From Pomphorhynchus laevis (lineage: Eukaryota > Acanthocephala > Palaeacanthocephala > Echinorhynchida > Pomphorhynchidae), in assembly GCA_012934845.2 (NCBI GenBank), contig WNNJ02001237.1, positions 1 through 64,000 of the forward strand: a DNA stretch of 64,000 bases. Direction: 5' to 3'. A model generated the notes under the pieces. That model did no database searches. It was not told the DNA's origin and saw only the letters and a program-made list of their open reading frames with translations. Both the position numbers and the translations under genes were made by a program. Below, in pieces: positions 12,601 through 25,773 of this stretch. The first letter of the stretch is position 1; every line of letters begins with the position of its first letter.

Positions 12601-15600
12601 TACAAACTGATAAGGACAGTAACAATGTATCATTTTTTCGAAGATGTTGAGAGTACCTGGTAATTAAAATTACGAGAAAACTGGCGAACATTAAAGGTTA
12701 CGATATTCACAGTAACGGAAATTTGAGCGAATGTGGGAAGTGATTATTATCTTACCTGGTATGAGAATCGTGTAATTATTGTATGAGAATCGTACCAACT
12801 CCCATGATTTCTGGATTAACGCTTATGAATTAATCGAACCATTGTACGGAATGTTCCTATAAGACAAATTTCTGACAAGCGTAATGTTTGTTGAATGTCG
12901 ATGATGAGTGGGATATAGAAGTTAATGCTGCAACTGGAGTTGAGTGAATTTCGTTGAAAATCCAATCACTTTTTGTCAAACTTGCACTCGCCGAGCTGTT
13001 GAAAATTTCGAACAAAATTTTTTTTTAAAGTTTTGAATGGCATATAAGAGAATGAGTTCTACCATGATTCTGACAAGTCGAAGAGCATCGTTTAAGAATA
13101 TACTGGATAGTTAGGTAAAAGAGTAAATGAAAAGCAATATTTAATAAACTTCGTGAATTAAATTTTGACAGAAAGACCCAAAATGCAGAACCAAATAATT
13201 ACAATATTGTAATATCTATATGTTGACCGTTAAATTAAAATTGATCATCTCGGGTTAAACGTCCTCCTCGACTGAATTTAATGATCTTAGTTTTCAGAAA
13301 AGTCACGTTAAGGTGATTTTAATCAAAGAGTACGAATATAATAAAGTATTTAGTAATTACTTGTAGTGCATATTACAATATTATTACACTATAAGTAATA
13401 TAGTGTAATCAAAATGTTAGAATTGACTAAGTAGTTTGCTGAATGAAATAATAATCTTTGTATTATTTACAATTGGGTGGTTTCACACGCTATAATTGTG
13501 AATGCAATCTTTATAACTTGGCGATTAAGGCTGAATAAGAAATCATTTGTAAATCGTTAGCAATTACTCTTTGAGTGATAAGATGACGTTTAAAGATGTA
13601 ATGGAAGAATTTAAAGGAATAGGGAAAAGGTAGTGGGCTGAGCGGAATCTCTGAATAACTTTTGTGTGTTAGATAGTTTGACGGAAATGTTTACTTTGCT
13701 TACTTTGTTAATACTTAATAGCATCGTTTGTTATTTAGATGTGTAGTGAAGTAATAACTTGCCCGAATAGTCCCATGTATGATATGTGGGGACTATGGAT
13801 AGTGGACTTGTAGAATAGTGTAATTAAGGATCGTTATGTAACGGGGTGTACAAAATTAGATAGTCAGACATTATACATTGGTGGAGATGTCACAAAATGC
13901 ACAATTCTGGAAGGAATCTAACTTCCATGAAAACACTTCTGTATCACTCAATATTCAGAGCGCATTTTGTTTATGGACACGCTGTTTTATACGATTTATC
14001 ATTTAGGAGATAAACTCGTTTTCAGTTAATGTACAATTGATTTGTCATTAATTCAAAATGAATGTTAATTGAATAACCGCAGGACTACAGATGTGGATGT
14101 GGTTGTTATTAGCGAACTTTAGTTGGAAAATACAATCAGATGCTAATGTTAATCATAATGTATTATAGCTTTTCGAGGTATTGTCGATAGTTGTATGAAT
14201 TTATTCATGATTAATTATCGTCAATAGAAAAAAGAATTAATCAAGCTTTTAGCATCAACTTTTGTGAAGTCAATTCGATTGCTTCGTCTTATTAACTTTC
14301 AGTAAACTTATTTCAGTTTTCATTAGCTTGTTGACAGCTAATGTACATTTGATTGACGTTCGAATAGTTTTGAACGTAAATATATTGATAATTCATAATA
14401 AATCTAAGTTGTTGGATTACATATTGGAGATGTGATTGCAATATTGCCATACTTCAAACGGTATAAACAACGCAAAGAATTAATTAGTTTAAAATCAATC
14501 GTTGTGTGATCGATTTGACTGCTAAGCCAGTAAACGATTCGTGATTGATAATTGTGATGGGAATTGTCACCGATTGGTGCTTGTGAATGATTGACTTAAA
14601 ACTTTTAACATGTGTTGATACATGAGTGGATGTGACTTTAACATTTGCTGATAATGACCGATGTAGACTAATGGGTTGAAATATTCTTCTTTGAAATCAC
14701 CTATTCATAAAATAGAACAATCCATATTTAGCTGTTCAAAAAGAGAATTTCTGGAATGTCATTGATTCAGAGAAGCAGCAGTCTACGATTATGCAATCGG
14801 AGTCTCCACATCAATGGAATATGTACATTTAGCTTCCGACCATGTCGGAAGTTAATACCTATTAACTAGCCTTTTCGTGAATTACCTCTTGCTGCAAGAA
14901 CTTCAACTAAATACATTAATAATTATAAAATTAATCGATAATTTTTAGACAAAATGATGACACGAGTAAGACAAGAATGCAGAAAATCTAAGATAAATAT
15001 GACTTATTTATTCTTTAATCCTTTGACTACATTGAGCTAGGTTGTAATATGAATTTTGTAAGATTGTAGTGGTTCGTATCACTGAAGGTATTTCCAATTT
15101 AGCTAATTAAAAGAAACCCTAATTTGTAGAATTTATTTGTGGCTACTTTGGTGATACTATCAAACGATCGCTTGATTGAACATAAATAAATGCTAGTCAT
15201 TTGTTCTACGAAACCGGCGTAGAGATTTGAGATTTACACAATGCGTCAAATAGCGAATTGTTTAGTAAAGTTTTGTTCTTGAACAACGCTGAGAATTATC
15301 ATATTTCGACTGGTTTGGTGTAACTAGATTATAAAATGTGCTAGATTTGTTAATAACTTAAAAGTAGCTTCTTGAAAGAAGATTACTTTTAAACAATATA
15401 TGAAGTTAGCGTAATACATTAAAAATTGAATATTGGCGGCTAGACTGTAGATGAGAATCGTTAGCAGTGATACCCAATTCGCGAATCAAATTTTATTTCC
15501 CATTATCATCCAATGGTAGAATATGTATTCTACTTTCCATGTATTCTGCATTTTTTAGTTTTATAGGATAAAAGTTTTTAAATAATTTTTATTTGCGAAT

Positions 15601-18600
15601 TTGTTAAAATTAATTTTTCTGGTTTAGAACCATAGTTTTAATGTTATTTGTAATTAATATTATTTAATATTATAAAATTTGTGACATAAAATATTATAAA
15701 ATTTTAAATTTTTCATTTTTGTTTAGAATAAGTGCAAATCAAATGAGTTCTGACACTCTATCAATAAGTTTTGGTATTTTTACGGTAACGTGTTTTGATT
15801 AAACTTAAAAACTTTACATTTTCAAATAACATATATCTTTATTCGAATTTTCGCTACATTAATCTCTTAATGACGGCTGCTATGAGCCATCATAGAAAAA
15901 TTGCGATAATTTTGGCTAATTAGCCACGTTTTCGTTAGATTATGTTGTTCCGAAGCTTTTTATCTAAACTGAGTATAGTGCTCAGGTCAAAACACCAAAT
16001 ATTCATCTTCGATTTTGTTCCTCAATATTTTTACTGAATACAAATATTTATAGTTCACTGAATACAAGTTTTATAAAAAAAGTTATCAAATGAAGTTTTT
16101 AAAATTATAATGTTATTTTATACTATTTTGTTTCTAGTCATTTGTTTTTTTCATAACTATTTGTTTAGTAAATGGTCGAGGTTCTATCCCAAAGAACAGG
16201 TTTCAACTTAATATTTATGTCAAAGAAGACGTGTAGAAATTAAAAGTTCTAAATCCAATTTTAAAAATACGACGGTATTCGAATTATTATATAAAGTGAA
16301 CGCATTTAATTTGACAATAAATATCAATGTGCAGATATTATACAGTAATTATAAAGGCGATTATACATTAATTATAATTATACATTACTTATAAATATAT
16401 AAAGGTGTTTTTAAAATTTACTTCCAATATGATCATAATACTAAGAAGAATATAAAAGCCTTTAATTATTAATATATTTGAAGTGTCGATGCTTCTTTTT
16501 GGAAAACAATTCCAAAATGTGAAAGTGTGTAATATGAATTGATCTTATACCGAACCATATATATTTATATATTGACAATATTTGTCAATACAATTTTTAC
16601 TAATACTAAGCGGTCAATTATGGGTTCGTTAATGCTAGACACATCAAGTCTCATTTAATGAATAAATTAATTGTCAATTTAATTCAACAAATCTTTTTGT
16701 AAATTCGATTTACAAATTTATAAATTCGATTTTATCTTAAATATCATATTGTTTATGAATTTATCTTTCTTGATCATTTTTATTTAGAAATTTTACACCA
16801 AATCACATCAGAAAATTCTGTCTCAATTAAAAATAAGTGTTGATCAATTCTTAGAGCTGTGTAATCAACATAATAAATAATTAATTCCGCTCATTTAGCT
16901 AATTTGTTTAGCAAATTATGATTGGATGACTGTTGAATCAAGTGGAATGGGATCCCCGTATCTAATCGACCTTCTACAATTCTTTAGAACAACATTTGAT
17001 TCTTTTAAAACACTACCCGTGAGTGCTGCCTATCCTTTTCTACTTGTTAGAAATATTTAGAATACAACTATTTTATATATTTTAAAATTTTTATATGCAT
17101 ATATTTAAGTTTAATTGATTTAAATAAATTAAACTATAAAATATATTTTAATTTAAAATTTTAAATGTAATTTTTGTTGTTATTTATAGGGAAATAACAG
17201 TTAATATAATAATTTTTATTAAATCTAAAATGTTATTTATATTCTTTGGGCTGAATATTTACATCCATGCACCTGTATCGAGAATAATACTCCTGTTATT
17301 CTAGTAAGACAAATATTATTCATTAAGTACTCAGCAATATAATAACTTAAAATCAAATAAAGTAAAGGCCTATATGCTGGTAACCTTTGCAATTGTATCT
17401 ATTATTAATTCATCGATTTTACGAATTAGACAAAGTAGAAAGAATTGGACTAAAGAATACATGCGAGATAAGTTGATATTGTAGTGGCACAATTTGCAGC
17501 GATAACATATTAAACGTTCATGGCACGGAACATGAATTGTGAACAGCTTGTCATGATAATCGTGAAGGTATGCGCGAATGATGGTAGGTCTTTTGATGGC
17601 TTAATGTTGCTGTCAAAGATGTTTTAAGCGAGTGGCTGCTGTGGTGATTTTAGTATGGACTGCATTGATCTTTTTTATGTACTCTTGAAAGTGCTATTGG
17701 AAGGGCGGTGACTTGACAAAGCAAATACGTTGTTGGTAGTCAATTGATAGAGATTGGATGAAAATTAGCGCAGGAAGTGGACTCAAGTAAATTTTCGGTG
17801 ACAAGCCGAGTACCTTTTTTTTGACAAAACGCCATTTAAGGGGTTGAGTTGTTAGGAGTTGTAGATCGAAAAGTCGAACCAGATGGCGGACAACGCATAA
17901 GTAATCAGTTGTTCTGATTACGGTTATTCTTGCATGCTTTATCAGGGATATTTGATTGTTGTATAGACATTAATTTAAGTTGATATGTTAAAGGATGTTG
18001 ATAATATTGGGTGTTTAACGAGTTTTGTTAGGAGTAGAAGCAAGGTGTCTTGAAATCGAGAGCGGTTTGAACAACCTGACGCTAAACAATCAATGCACGA
18101 ACGCCTATTTCGACAACACTGACTGCTCTTGCATACTGCAGATGAACCATTGCAGGCACATCATTGCCTCTCTGTTTTTTCGATAGTACTGAAATTTCAC
18201 TGACGTCAATTAGAGTTGGATTTACTCAGATATTTGCTTATGATATATAATTATTATATTAATACTAATTAATCTAATAATTGATTATTGGATTGATGAA
18301 TTATTAATTTTAAAAAATAACTTTTGTTGAACCATTTTTAAATTAAAAAATTTTGGAGCAGGATCAAGAAGATATATATTTATTTTTATACTTCGCTAGT
18401 TCTGCCAATTAAAACATGACAATATGTTCTTTAAAACAAACTCAAATGATATCATTTTAAAAAATCCACTTAAGCTATAGGAACAGCACACTATGCTTAC
18501 TTCATAAGCTTATTTAGTGACAATATTTCTTCAACTTAGACGAAACTAAATTGAACGGCATTTTATTGAACTGAGTTTAGTTCAAACGTCAAAATAATCT

Positions 18601-21600
18601 GATTATTTAGGGTAACCAATAAAGTTTTTTGATACTGTGAGTAAGGAAATTAGTTATTCACTCATTTGAGTTTGCTCTTTTCATTTATAAACAAATATTG
18701 AACGTTTATTTGGCGATGTGTCTAACAGTCTCATTCCTCATGGAAGGAATTCGATATTTTGAGTTTATGTTTTCTTATCTAATTTTATATCTAATTATTA
18801 TAAGTAAGATTGTACCAGTTTATATAACTTAACATAAATTTAAGGAAACATTTTATATCAAAGAAATGACCTCACGTAAATTCTTTCTTGGTGCTTTTGT
18901 GGCTATTACGGTCTCTGTATGCTAGAAATCAGTTACGTTTTATTATTTATCAATAGTAATCGTGAATGGATCTATCACATTGTTACAATCACTACTTGTT
19001 TCGACACATGGAAATATTACGTTTAACAACAAAAAATAAATTAATGATGCTATTTTTAAAATAACTGATAACAAGCGAGAAATATCAATTCAATATAATG
19101 ATGGATCCGAATATTGAATCCATTATTTAAATTTAAATTTTGATCAACAAATTGATATTTGGGTTTATATTCATATTTAATTAATTATTTAATTTTCATT
19201 GCAAATTTCAGATTAGCACACCAATGAAATATAGCAATGAAAATTTACACTCCGCTTTCAGATTAATCGCAACTCTACTATTTATATCCAACTGACCAAT
19301 TAGCAAACATTTGCACTCGTGATTGATTTTTTGTAACTTGTAATATGTACGTGATTTAATTATTTTAACAATTATTTTTATACTATACAAATCTTTGGAA
19401 TGTCATTGAAATGACATTGTAAGGTGTCTTGTACGATATTATATTGTGTAATTTATAATATAATATGAGATATAATATAATATTACATATTTATAATATG
19501 TAATATCATATTGTCTTACACAATATGCTAGTTTCTAGTTTTTATCTCTAATTGTTTATATTTTGTTTATTGACTATTTAATTATTCCCTGTAGACAGCA
19601 CTTTTCTTTCCAACGTTGAACCGAACATGCCAGCACATTGCACTCAATCTCGAACACAATCTGTTTGACCCTGAAGTAAAGGCGATATCGTATCCTGCAC
19701 TTGAACAGCTTGAATTGGATCTTATTCAATGCGAGCGTAAGTCGTTTTTATACCCAAAAAGCATATCAAATGATTAATTAATAATTTGCAGTAAATATTT
19801 TACGATTCAATTTCCCAGGATTTGATAGTATGGGTTCTGAACACATGATTACTGGAACGCATAATCCTATCTTAATTAGTAGAAAAACTGTTGAGACTGA
19901 CTCTGTTGAAATTTCTTTGATTCCGATTTCTATTTTAATAATTAATTGATTAAGTAATTTTAATTGAATTTATTGATAAATATAATTTTAATTATTTTTT
20001 AAAATTCATATACGAAAAAATGTCGAAACTCACAAATGTGTAATATTTTTTATATTAAACTACAAATGTGTAATACTTTCCGGTTTATTTATTGTTCGGT
20101 CAATGGTGCATTTTTATTAAGGAATATTTTGCATTAATATTAATAAAAATGTTATTATTATATGCTATTGAACAACATTCTATAATTCTATCTCTATTAT
20201 TTTTAATCTTTATCATATGTACAGGAATATATTAATACATAAATTTGGCTTATTTAATTTATTATTAAATAAATAAATTAAATAATTAAATAAATTTATT
20301 TAAATAAATTTGGCTACAATGTACTAAATAAACGTAAAACATCTTTACGTTTCACGGTATAATTTACATATTGATATTAATATATAAATATATTATTAAA
20401 AATGACACTGGCTTTTGTTGAATTAAAATTCCAAATTTTGAATATCGTTTATGGATTTACTACAAATGAATGTGGTGTAATCTGTAATCATGCAAAATCA
20501 CGTTATTTTCTTTCAGATAGATTTAGATAAAATCAATGATATTGTATGCAGCAGCTGGTTATATAGCATCTACACGAATTTTCATTGCATAAAGAGCAAC
20601 GCAAAGTATTTGCGTTTATTTTTTGAGGCGCTTACAAACTGTTTTCCCTACCATGATGTATTGTCAAATGATAAATAATATTACAAAAATAAATATTATT
20701 TATTATATATAATTTTTAAATTAATATTATTAATTATACATCAAAATATTCACACAAATGAGCAATGTACAATCTCAAAATTGCGTTCTTCGTTAGGAAA
20801 TTGTTATGAGCTCACCACGTCGCTGGATATGCTCATCAAGACCTGCCATCTCTTATCTTAAGGATGAACCAGAAGCACTCGTCATCCAAATTGTCAGTGT
20901 CACCGCTTTTGCCATTTTTGTGGCGATCCTTGCTCTAATACTCGTTATATAGTCAATGTATTTCTGTCGATCGTTAGCAGCATGACGAGATACCATTTGC
21001 TAGAATACACAGCTTGCCACTGGATCCATTCCTTTAGATGCCGAAATTACGATCGGATGAAAGGAGGCATTCTCAACTTTTGTGATTATCTCACTATATT
21101 TAGCATTCTTTCTATCCTCATGATATTTCGATGGATCGCGAATGCGCTTTAGAGAATTAGACGGAGCCAAGCTATTATACACGCAGATATCCATAAAGAA
21201 GGTGTGCTTGCATTCATTAGGATTGTATGCATGTCTTTATTCGAATTGTGGATAACTTCATCCCGTAATTGTGTATAGGCTTGATGTCTGTCTGTCCGAA
21301 GTTGTCCAAACATATTCTGTTGTCTGATAACCAACTCCCTTCCTTCCATTCCTTCAATATTTCGCCGGCACATTGATACCGAATTCTCAAAAGCAACTTT
21401 CGCCGCAACCATTATATCGCAGACGTTCAATCCACCGAAACTATATGGCAATGATATCAGTTTCTGTAGATCACTGTCCACCCTATCTAAACCGAGAATT
21501 TTTGGTATCAATCGTCTATACAGAGCATCATTTACAGGTCTGCTGGACCATGCAAGTTCTTAACAGGTACGACCATTGATGTTGTATTGCTTTAATCAGC

Positions 21601-23221
21601 AACAAATATGCAGCAAACGAGTTACATGATGATATCTTTGTCAGCTTTTCGATTTGGCTCATCCATTTTACAACTTCTCTTTCAACTTGTTGCAGGGCAA
21701 AATATGTCAATCCAATAAAACGACTCATATATTTTACTCCATTTTTACATATTCGTACTGATGGATATATCCAAATACGGGGCCAACTCTCACTAATTCG
21801 TCCCATATCTTCTCGAGATCTTTAATATTTGCAAGTGCCAGTGACCTGTTTGCACAATTAAACGCATTCTTAGCATCAATCAGCAAGAGGCAATTGCTCT
21901 TCGAAATGTCATAATAACTTATATAATGGACTGCGACCTCCGTACCAACCTTCTGTCCTGCACACAGTTGAACAGCTCTACAAACTGATGTGAGATAATC
22001 TCTTTTGTGTCTAATTATCATTCTGCCGATAATTCTTCGTAAAACCTCGGCGATCCCTATATGTCGAATTCCTGACTTTTTGTCAAGTGAAACCAATCGA
22101 CTTACGGTGTATGCTTCCAGAATATGTGATTCAACTCTTTCTGTGGAAATCTTGATTGCGAAATTACACAACACATCAGCAAGTTGCCTTTATTGCATGC
22201 CAAACGATGTCAAAAAGTGACTCCATTCGTCTGAGTCCACACCTTAAGGACCTGTTGAACCGCGTGTTTTTTTCGCTGCTTTAATGATATCGTCAAGACA
22301 TATACTCATAACCCTTGAGGTGTGATGCTCAGCGCAGCCTCTTATGAGATATCTTAATACATATTTGCTATCTGTCGGCGATGCAACCGGGTGCATATCC
22401 TTCAAGTGTTGCAGTACCTTAATATCATCAATCATGGTATTCAATGACTATTGAATACCATGATTGATGATTGAATTCATTTAGGGCATGTAAATTTTAC
22501 TCCGATCAAATTATTTATAATATGTATGAACATGTTATATATAACATTATCATATGCATACACTCTATTTATTGATAAACAGATAAACACATCAATATAG
22601 TTGTGGCAGTGTGTTAAGCTGCCAATGGATAAGTTTACGCGGCTGATGAGTTCCTTAAGGACGAAGCAGAGTCTAGCGTTGTGTTTGCGTTAAATTACAC
22701 ATGCTTTATATCAAATATATTATTTTCATATGACCAATATTAAAAATATTAATATGACCAATATTTCATATATCAATTTCATTTAATATATTAATTTTTG
22801 AAATTGTGCTAGAATTTGTTGTTGAAATGTGTAAATCAAATGCTGAAATTGAAGAAGCCATGAAATCTTTTCATATTCTACGTCAGGTATTTACCTAACA
22901 ATCGTAAATTTATATTGCATTTTTGATTAAGTTACTCGACCTTACCCTTACGAAAGATTGGACGACCTACTTTGCGGAATATGACCTGAATAAGCAGTCG
23001 TCTAAATACGGTGCGGTGAAATCTTCCACTGCATTAAATGTAGTTGAACGGTTAGTTATACTCAAAATTACTAAAATCATCAATTTTTATATTATAGTTT
23101 GAAGGAAGGATTGAAAAAATACAAAGGCATTACGTTGCCGTTTCGAACAAAGTCGACTGATAAAGATGAAAAGAAACTACTGTCGACTGTTTGTGAAGAG
23201 CTTGCAAAATTAAGCGATTAG
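3654..23221 (+). CDS. Exocyst complex subunit SEC15 (EXOC6-like), C-terminal part
   Basis: SEC15 binds Rab GTPases and recruits the exocyst that tethers secretory vesicles to the plasma membrane. Exons: 3654-3706, 3794-3886, 3935-3981, 4031-4151, 6120-6191, 6242-6291, 6344-6503, 7818-7924, 7974-8079, 8125-8204, 11886-11947, 16912-17018, 19595-19736, 22813-22886, 22932-23050, 23098-23221. Every junction keeps phase, giving about 500 codons with no break. Family landmarks in order: LYKRDKRKQL, GFFIVEDYIL, YFDSLLKK, LPFSNLVPKI, NPNELWAHVRQ, SNYDWMTVESSGMG, ALEQLELDLIQCE, HILRQLLDLTLTKDWTTYF, and a final DEKKLLSTVCEEL before the TAG. This matches the SEC15 C-terminal domain. The first 300 or so residues of the usual 800 are not identified here and probably lie upstream. 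The intron at 6292-6343 is GC-AG. Large introns hold LINEs at 8464-11413 and 20990-22450, both antisense. Confidence 0.87.
4531..5060. other. GC-richer, coding-looking segment in a SEC15 intron
   Basis: This part of the intron 4152-6119 is richer in GC than its surroundings. It has several overlapping + strand open frames (4531-4690, 4692-4880, 4852-5058), for example FSALSLHGALNFLEVMLESR. SEC15 exons on either side join in phase without it, so it is not needed by SEC15. It may be a remnant of a mobile element or pseudogene. I do not recognise the protein. Confidence 0.35.
8464..11413 (-). mobile_element. Non-LTR retrotransposon with restriction-like endonuclease, copy A
   Basis: Read on the - strand: an N-terminal Cys-rich finger at 11413-11015 (CCTCNGPAARCKGCRC, then CFNC); a reverse transcriptase at 10996-9692 with GPSGVDASTW, RPIGVGEVYRR, the motif-A region LQIDAKNAFNCVNR, QGDPLSM and YADDVSC; then a C-terminal region (9685-8464) with HTLSCKTGGF, RHNVMRD, ARLDVACSG and SFLDICVYN. 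The CCHC-RHN-(R)xD...D order is that of the PD-(D/E)XK endonuclease of R2-superfamily LINEs. The coding region is spread over five adjacent or overlapping frames, so this copy is dead. It lies antisense inside the SEC15 intron 8205-11885. The clade within the superfamily is uncertain. Confidence 0.8.
11455..11546. repeat. 12-bp tandem repeat at the 5' end of LINE copy A
   Basis: About seven to eight imperfect copies of GGTTGTCRTCGA run in tandem just outside the start of the LINE's Cys-rich ORF. This looks like a 5'-UTR minisatellite of the element. Confidence 0.65.
11638..12001 (+). repeat. Direct duplication carrying part of a SEC15 exon
   Basis: About 100 bases at 11638-11736 are repeated almost exactly at 11901-12001. 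The downstream copy contains most of SEC15 exon 11886-11947 and its donor (GTGCAG at 11948). The upstream copy has the same exon body and donor but not the acceptor and first 15 exon bases, so it is unlikely to be spliced in. Confidence 0.75.
12002..16911. other. Large SEC15 intron, no gene recognised
   Basis: From about 12.4 to 15.5 kb the base composition is more balanced and richer in G on the + strand than the flanking AT-rich DNA. No long open frame, motif or repeat boundary is seen. It could be an old decayed element. From 15.5 kb it returns to ordinary AT-rich intron. Confidence 0.4.
17019..19594. other. SEC15 intron, no gene recognised
   Basis: 17.45-18.2 kb again has G-rich, balanced composition like 12.4-15.5 kb. 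The rest is AT-rich and stop-dense. No coding or structural feature is supported. Confidence 0.4.
20990..22450 (-). mobile_element. 5'-truncated restriction-like-endonuclease LINE, copy B
   Basis: Same superfamily as 8464-11413 but a distinct family. On the - strand: KKTRGSTGP (22250), then IRHIGIAEVLRRIIGR and CAGQKVGTEVA, LLIDAKNAFNCANRSLALAN (22174-21734), IPKILGLDRVDSDLQKLISL (21511), and the endonuclease-region pieces MDICVYNSLAP and YHEDRKNAKY (21194-21000). The reading frame shifts many times and the region around the YADD box is missing. It lies antisense in the SEC15 intron 19737-22812. The scrap at 47726-48280 belongs to the same family (both read MDICV...SLAPS). Confidence 0.75.
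22425..22469. repeat. Perfect ~21-bp inverted repeat at the 5' end of LINE copy B
   Basis: ATCATCAATCATGGTATTCA and its reverse complement are separated by only a few bases. The left arm is the last recognisable LINE sequence and the right arm is its fold-back. Confidence 0.8.
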
Positions 23222-23228
23222 CTTATTA

Positions 23229-23234
23229 AATAAA
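23229..23234 (+). promoter_or_regulatory. Polyadenylation signal of SEC15
   Basis: AATAAA begins eight bases after the SEC15 stop codon (TAG, 23219-23221). Confidence 0.6.
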
Positions 23235-23586
23235 ATTTATTTGTAGGTTGAAGATATTAGTCACCATTATATGTTTTACCTCGATAGTTTTAGTTTCTAT
23301 TTTGTAGAAGTATAAAAATATTATTTATATAGCAAATCATGGGCTTGTTACTTCAATGAGAGTAATACATACCATTTTATTTAGTTTAATTTTGTTCCTA
23401 ATCCAATTTTGTTTTGAATATGTATTTAACATTACAACAACGCCTCAATGGTCAAAAATTTTCAATATACAAGAATTTATTAAATTTGAGTGCGAGCAGT
23501 CGTTGAATCTACACAATAAAGTGTTATATTATTATCAATAATAATCTACACAATTAAATAAATATATAAATTTATTTTATTAATAT

Positions 23587-24145
23587 GATATATATATCAT
23601 TGAGATTGTATCAAAGATGCTTAACAACAACAGTCACGGATTCCATTAGAATACGGCAGTTTGTTGAAAGCTGCTGTCGGTAATTATCTAGACTACACTC
23701 AACGATCAGCATACTATTCGTCACTACTAGACGTCAGAGATGACCGGCAGCGCGCATCATAGTATGAGCCATCTCGATGACGTTTCGGCTGCCTGCGTGA
23801 TTTTTGAAAAAGAGCATTTCTGATAAATTGCTTAATTCCAATGGCAAAAAGCTTGTATACTGGAAATTTGCTTATCCGATTATCTCTATCCATATCAGGC
23901 GATTCATTTGTTGCTGCATCGAATCATTCGTTGGATCCTTCAAAGGATTCGACATATGTATCATTGAGATGGCATCGAAGATGCTTGATAACAACGGTCC
24001 TGGATTCCATTGGAATACGGCAATATGTTGAAAGCTGCTGTCGATAACTAACTGGACTACACTCAACGAACAGCATATTATTCGTCACTACTAGACGTCA
24101 GAGATGACCGGCAGCGCTTATCAGTAGTATGAGTCATCTCGATGA
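23587..24145. repeat. Two direct copies of dispersed repeat R1
   Basis: About 190 bases starting near 23597 recur 364 bases downstream near 23961. Shared features include CTGCTGTCG, GACTACACTCAACGA and GTCAGAGATGACCGGCAGCG. The second copy overlaps the 3' coding end of the - strand LINE at 24120-25150, so the repeat may be that LINE's 3' tail or a SINE borrowing it. An inverted relative lies at 28600-28870. Confidence 0.7.
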
Positions 24146-25150
24146 GTGGCTCGAACGGTTTACAGGAAAAACGACTAGCGATAGCATGAATGCTATGAAG
24201 GATGCGGAGATCACTTGATGGTACGTCAATCAATAATGGATATGAATATGTTAGTACAGAGCGAATTATTAAAAGATACAGTGTGCGTATGTCAGTTGAG
24301 GAACCTCCATGTGATTTAAGCTTGCGAAGTAGAAATAGACGCGAATGACACTTTCTATAAACAGCAACAAAGTGTGGTCGCTTAGACAAATTGGCCGTAA
24401 ATAAAACACTAAGAATGCTCGAACACCAACTCTACTCGACGCGGATAAAACCAAAGTTTTGTAAATTATATTCATTTCTTTTTTAAGATATATATGAACA
24501 ATTTTTGATTTTTCCATGTTAATTTTTTAATTTATTTAACGAAGTTCATCTCGCCAGATTGAGAACTTTCCGATATACAGATGTGTTCGATATTGACGCG
24601 CTAGTTTCGCATGATAGTCATATAATCGGCATACTTAATGCAGCACGAATCGGCACAACAAATATTTAAATCATTAACGAATAATAAGTAATAAAACGTT
24701 GAAATAATGCTGCGTTGAAGTACGCCTATCGACACCAATTCCCGATCGGAAAAAGTACCGACATGAGAAATAGCTTGGTATCTATTTTTAGACAGAATTT
24801 CAATAATCTTAATTGCCAAACATGCAAGCCGGTATCGCTTAGTTTACGAAAAATTAATACAGTAAATTGTCGAAAACCCTACTTAAGTCTAACTGTATAC
24901 ATTAAATTATTGGCTGATATTTGTTCTCAAAATTATCTAGAATAAACTGACGTATTGCAATAAGCGTCTTGGTCGTGCTGCAACCAGGTCGGAACGTAAA
25001 TTGTTTCTATTTTATTTAATAAATGTGGAGCAAATTGTGTGAAAATAATACTTAATAGAACTTTCGCCAAGCCAGGAAGAAGGCGCTTTGGTCTAAAATA
25101 TTTTACAGATTGCTATTCCTGATTTTTAGGTATCATGACGACAATATATT
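24120..25150 (-). mobile_element. Decayed CR1/Jockey-type LINE reverse transcriptase
   Basis: Read on the - strand from 25150: a LLPGLAKVLLSI-like stretch, FRPGCSTTKTLIAIRQFIL, a degraded motif A, SDRELVSIGVLQRSIIS (counterpart of the GVPQGSVLGP box), FVNDLNICCADSCCIKYAD, then the C-terminal LFLLRKLKSHG and TLYLLIIRSVLTYSYPLL stretch typical of CR1/Jockey ORF2 ends. Frames change repeatedly. Only the RT half is present; no endonuclease is seen. Confidence 0.7.
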
Positions 25151-25773
25151 CTTTAAACAACCAGGAATAGATTATTTTCTGTTAATGTTAGTAAAGCAAG
25201 TTGCACGAGGTTCATCAACTATAACTGCAATAGAATTGAGAAACCAGATTGATGGTCTGGGTTATGATATTTTTTGGCTTTAGAGAAATATGCAACGATC
25301 GCGAGAGAAAGGAATATTTTCGCTGCCTTGTGGGATTTAAGTGAACTTTGCTTTAGCAATCCTTATTTGGGATTGAAGTAACTTGACAAGTGTTTATGAA
25401 CTACATTTATGTCATGAATAAAAAAACCGTAAAGAGAAATTTAAATTAGTGAATTTTGAAAAGACATTCACTAATAAGGATTCTTGCCAGGCACAGATGT
25501 ACAAAGACAAAAAATCAGAGTAAAACTGAGCTGCTAGTCAAATTTATTACGGAAGTCTTCTGAAATTCGTAAAAAAGTCGTCTGAAATTTGCCGTACTGT
25601 GTATGTTGGTGATAATATCCAATAGTTGACAATGATGACGCACACAATTGATGATGTCGAACACTTCGTACTTTGTTTGTTGTTTTGTATCGGATTTTAT
25701 TTTGTGTTTAAGTTCTTTATTTTATTTGATCATAATGTAATATACTATGTAATCAGATAATATTATATAATAT

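Noticed and set aside
20490-20678. A TTTCAG-preceded open stretch (IDLDKINDIVCSSWLYSIYT...) looking like another SEC15 exon
   Set aside because: The SEC15 exons at 19595-19736 and 22813-22886 join in phase and in family order without it; it would disrupt the frame.
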